6,552 nt of DNA from DATIXD01 sp035518875 (GTDB lineage: Bacteria; Pseudomonadota; Gammaproteobacteria; Methylococcales; Methylococcaceae): contig DATIXD010000394.1 of NCBI GenBank assembly GCA_035518875.1, positions 1-6,552 of the forward strand, in the 5' to 3' direction. Made by a program: the position numbers and the translations under genes. Positions 5,176-6,552 of this stretch are shown piece by piece. The notes under the pieces were generated by a model. That model saw only the letters and a program-made list of their open reading frames with translations. It did not search any database and was not told where the DNA came from. Position 1 is the stretch's first letter. Every line of letters starts with the position of its first letter.

Positions 5176-6552
5176 TTGGCCGCCGTATCTCCCATCACTC
5201 CGCCATTGCCCGTAACTTCCGCCGGCGTTCATGAACGTCCGTCGACATTCGATCCTTACGCCTTGTTCGCCGATTGCCTGATCAGCCGGGGCAAGGCGCG
5301 GGAAGCCGAGATCAATCGGGCGAAGCGCCTGGCGGCGCAGACCGACGATCAACCCTTGCCGGCCCTGCTGGTCAAGCTGGGCGTGGTTTCGGAGCGCGAC
5401 GCGGCGGAAGCGCTGGCCGAGGTCAGCGGACTACCCATAGTGGCCGCCGCTGATTATCCCGAAGGCTCGCCCCTGCCGGATACCCTGGCGACGCGTTTTC
5501 TCAAGGAAAACCACGTGGTCGGCCTGGCCGCTCTCAACGATGCTTTCGAAGTGGCGGTCGCCGATCCGTTTGACCGGGGGCTGCTCGACGCCCTCACCCT
5601 GGCTACCGGCAAGCCGGCGCGCGCGCGCATCGGCCTGGCCTCGGAAATCGACCGCGCCATCGAGCAGCAGCTCGGCTCCGGCAAATCCCTCATGGGACAG
5701 CTCGTCGACAATCTGGGGGGCGATGAGGAGATCAACGAAGCCGACGTGGAGCACCTCAAGGATCTGGCGAGCGAAGCGCCCGTCATTCGCATGGTCAATC
5801 TGATCATGCAGCGGGCGGTGGAGGCACGCGCCTCGGACATCCATGTCGAGCCTTTCGAGCAGCAACTCAAGGTGCGCTTCCGCGTGGACGGCGTGCTCAA
5901 GGAAGTGGAAGCGCCACCGGTGCGTTCGACCGCCGCCGTGATTTCGCGCATCAAGATCATGGCCAAGCTGAACATCGCCGAGCGGCGCCTGCCGCAGGAC
6001 GGCCGCATCAAGCTTCAGGTTCAGGGCAAGGAGTTGGATCTGCGCGTCTCGACCGTGCCCACCATGTACGGCGAAAGTGTGGTCATCCGCCTACTGAGTA
6101 AGGAAAGCATCGTGCTGGATTTCGCGGCGCTCGGTTTCGAAGGCGAGGCGCTGGATCGTTTCCTGGACGTGCTGGCCCTGCCCCATGGCATCATCCTGAT
6201 CACCGGCCCCACCGGCAGCGGCAAGAGCACCACCCTCTATACCGCCCTGCATCGGATCAACACCCCGGAACGCAAGATCATCACCGTGGAAGACCCGGTG
6301 GAATACCAGCTCGAGGGCGTCAACCAGATTCAGACTAAGCCGCAAATCGGCCTGACATTCGCCAACGCCTTGCGTTCCATCGTGCGCCAGGACCCGGATG
6401 TCATCATGATTGGCGAAATGCGCGATCTGGAAACCGCCCGCATCGCCGTGCAGTCGGCGCTGACTGGCCACTTGGTCTTGTCGACCCTGCACACCAACGA
6501 TGCCGCCGGGGGCGTGACGCGCCTGATGGACATGGGGCTGGAAGACTATCTC
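5176..6552 (+). CDS. gspE: Type II secretion assembly ATPase GspE (partial, 3' end missing)
   Basis: GspE is the cytoplasmic hexameric ATPase that powers pseudopilus assembly in type II secretion, docking on GspL at the inner membrane. The 459 codons present show a T2SSE_N/MshEN-type N-terminal domain (about 28-150, with LLVKLGVVSERD at 65-76), SDIH at 220-223 in the N2 domain, Walker A GPTGSGKS (344-351), the Asp box TVEDPVEY (370-377), Walker B with GEMRD (413-417, usually GEIRD) and the His box GHLVLSTLHTND (431-442). The spacing and LxTxPTxYGE-like segments favour GspE over PilB. The C-terminal roughly 100 residues, where a zinc-binding Cys tetrad usually lies, are beyond the window. Start: after the in-frame TGA 5092-5094 there is no ATG until 5692, well inside the conserved domain, so TTG 5176 with a weak upstream GGA is chosen; TTG 5206 is the alternative. 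More gsp genes may follow downstream. Confidence 0.88.
   Translation, partial: MAAVSPITPPLPVTSAGVHERPSTFDPYALFADCLISRGKAREAEINRAKRLAAQTDDQPLPALLVKLGVVSERDAAEALAEVSGLPIVAAADYPEGSPLPDTLATRFLKENHVVGLAALNDAFEVAVADPFDRGLLDALTLATGKPARARIGLASEIDRAIEQQLGSGKSLMGQLVDNLGGDEEINEADVEHLKDLASEAPVIRMVNLIMQRAVEARASDIHVEPFEQQLKVRFRVDGVLKEVEAPPVRSTAAVISRIKIMAKLNIAERRLPQDGRIKLQVQGKELDLRVSTVPTMYGESVVIRLLSKESIVLDFAALGFEGEALDRFLDVLALPHGIILITGPTGSGKSTTLYTALHRINTPERKIITVEDPVEYQLEGVNQIQTKPQIGLTFANALRSIVRQDPDVIMIGEMRDLETARIAVQSALTGHLVLSTLHTNDAAGGVTRLMDMGLEDYL

Noticed and set aside
5091..5234. ATG-initiated frame of 47 codons ending at a TGA near 5232, possible leader peptide or true gspE start.
   Set aside because: It has no GspE-like sequence, no ribosome site, and its ATG overlaps the candidate -10 element; kept only as a frameshift caution.
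5454..6011. Minus-strand frame of 185 codons opposite gspE.
   Set aside because: It is antisense to conserved GspE sequence, rich in Ser and Arg, and typical of a GC-rich shadow frame.

Overview
The window looks like chromosomal DNA of a GC-rich gammaproteobacterium. The supporting signs are a GspE-type secretion ATPase, a DUF1631-family cyclic-di-GMP protein, and AT-containing dispersed palindromes of the 'CAAAAGAAAGTA' and 'TTGGGCA...TGCCCAA' kinds that I associate with methanotrophs, purple sulfur bacteria and their relatives. A methylotrophic or Chromatiales-like host is a guess; nothing here fixes the genus.

Layout. Bases 1-101 hold the last 32 codons of a gene whose C-terminus resembles Mrr-type restriction endonucleases. 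Bases 102-711 hold no credible gene; they are a mosaic of inverted repeats (nested hairpin 164-256, then 301-353, 372-405, 412-429, 499-527, 547-580, 586-602). A small minus-strand gene (712-972, 86 aa, coiled coil, unknown function) follows, with its own Rho-independent terminator at 676-704. Bases 973-1280 are an intergenic leader with a run of short hairpins and a Shine-Dalgarno-like GGAGG that is not placed to serve any start codon.

The main gene, 1281-5045 (+), encodes a 1254-residue protein with, in order, a PilZ-like domain, a long DUF1631 region split by a Pro/Ala linker, a GGDEF domain with a degenerate signature (GDNNF), and an EAL domain whose signature reads EIL but which keeps the other phosphodiesterase residues. 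It is best read as a cyclic-di-GMP sensor/phosphodiesterase. After a 130-base gap with a candidate sigma70 promoter and a perfect 8-1-8 palindrome comes the start of gspE (5176 to window end, +), the type II secretion assembly ATPase. It apparently uses a TTG start and is cut by the window edge.

How the parts relate. The left part (restriction gene end, repeats, orphan coiled-coil gene) has the character of an accessory region. The right part pairs a cyclic-di-GMP protein with a secretion ATPase whose N-terminal domain belongs to the T2SSE_N/MshEN class, some members of which bind cyclic-di-GMP. A local link between cyclic-di-GMP and type II secretion is an attractive inference from this adjacency, but the sequence does not prove it. 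I saw no CRISPR array, tRNA, rRNA or transposase gene.
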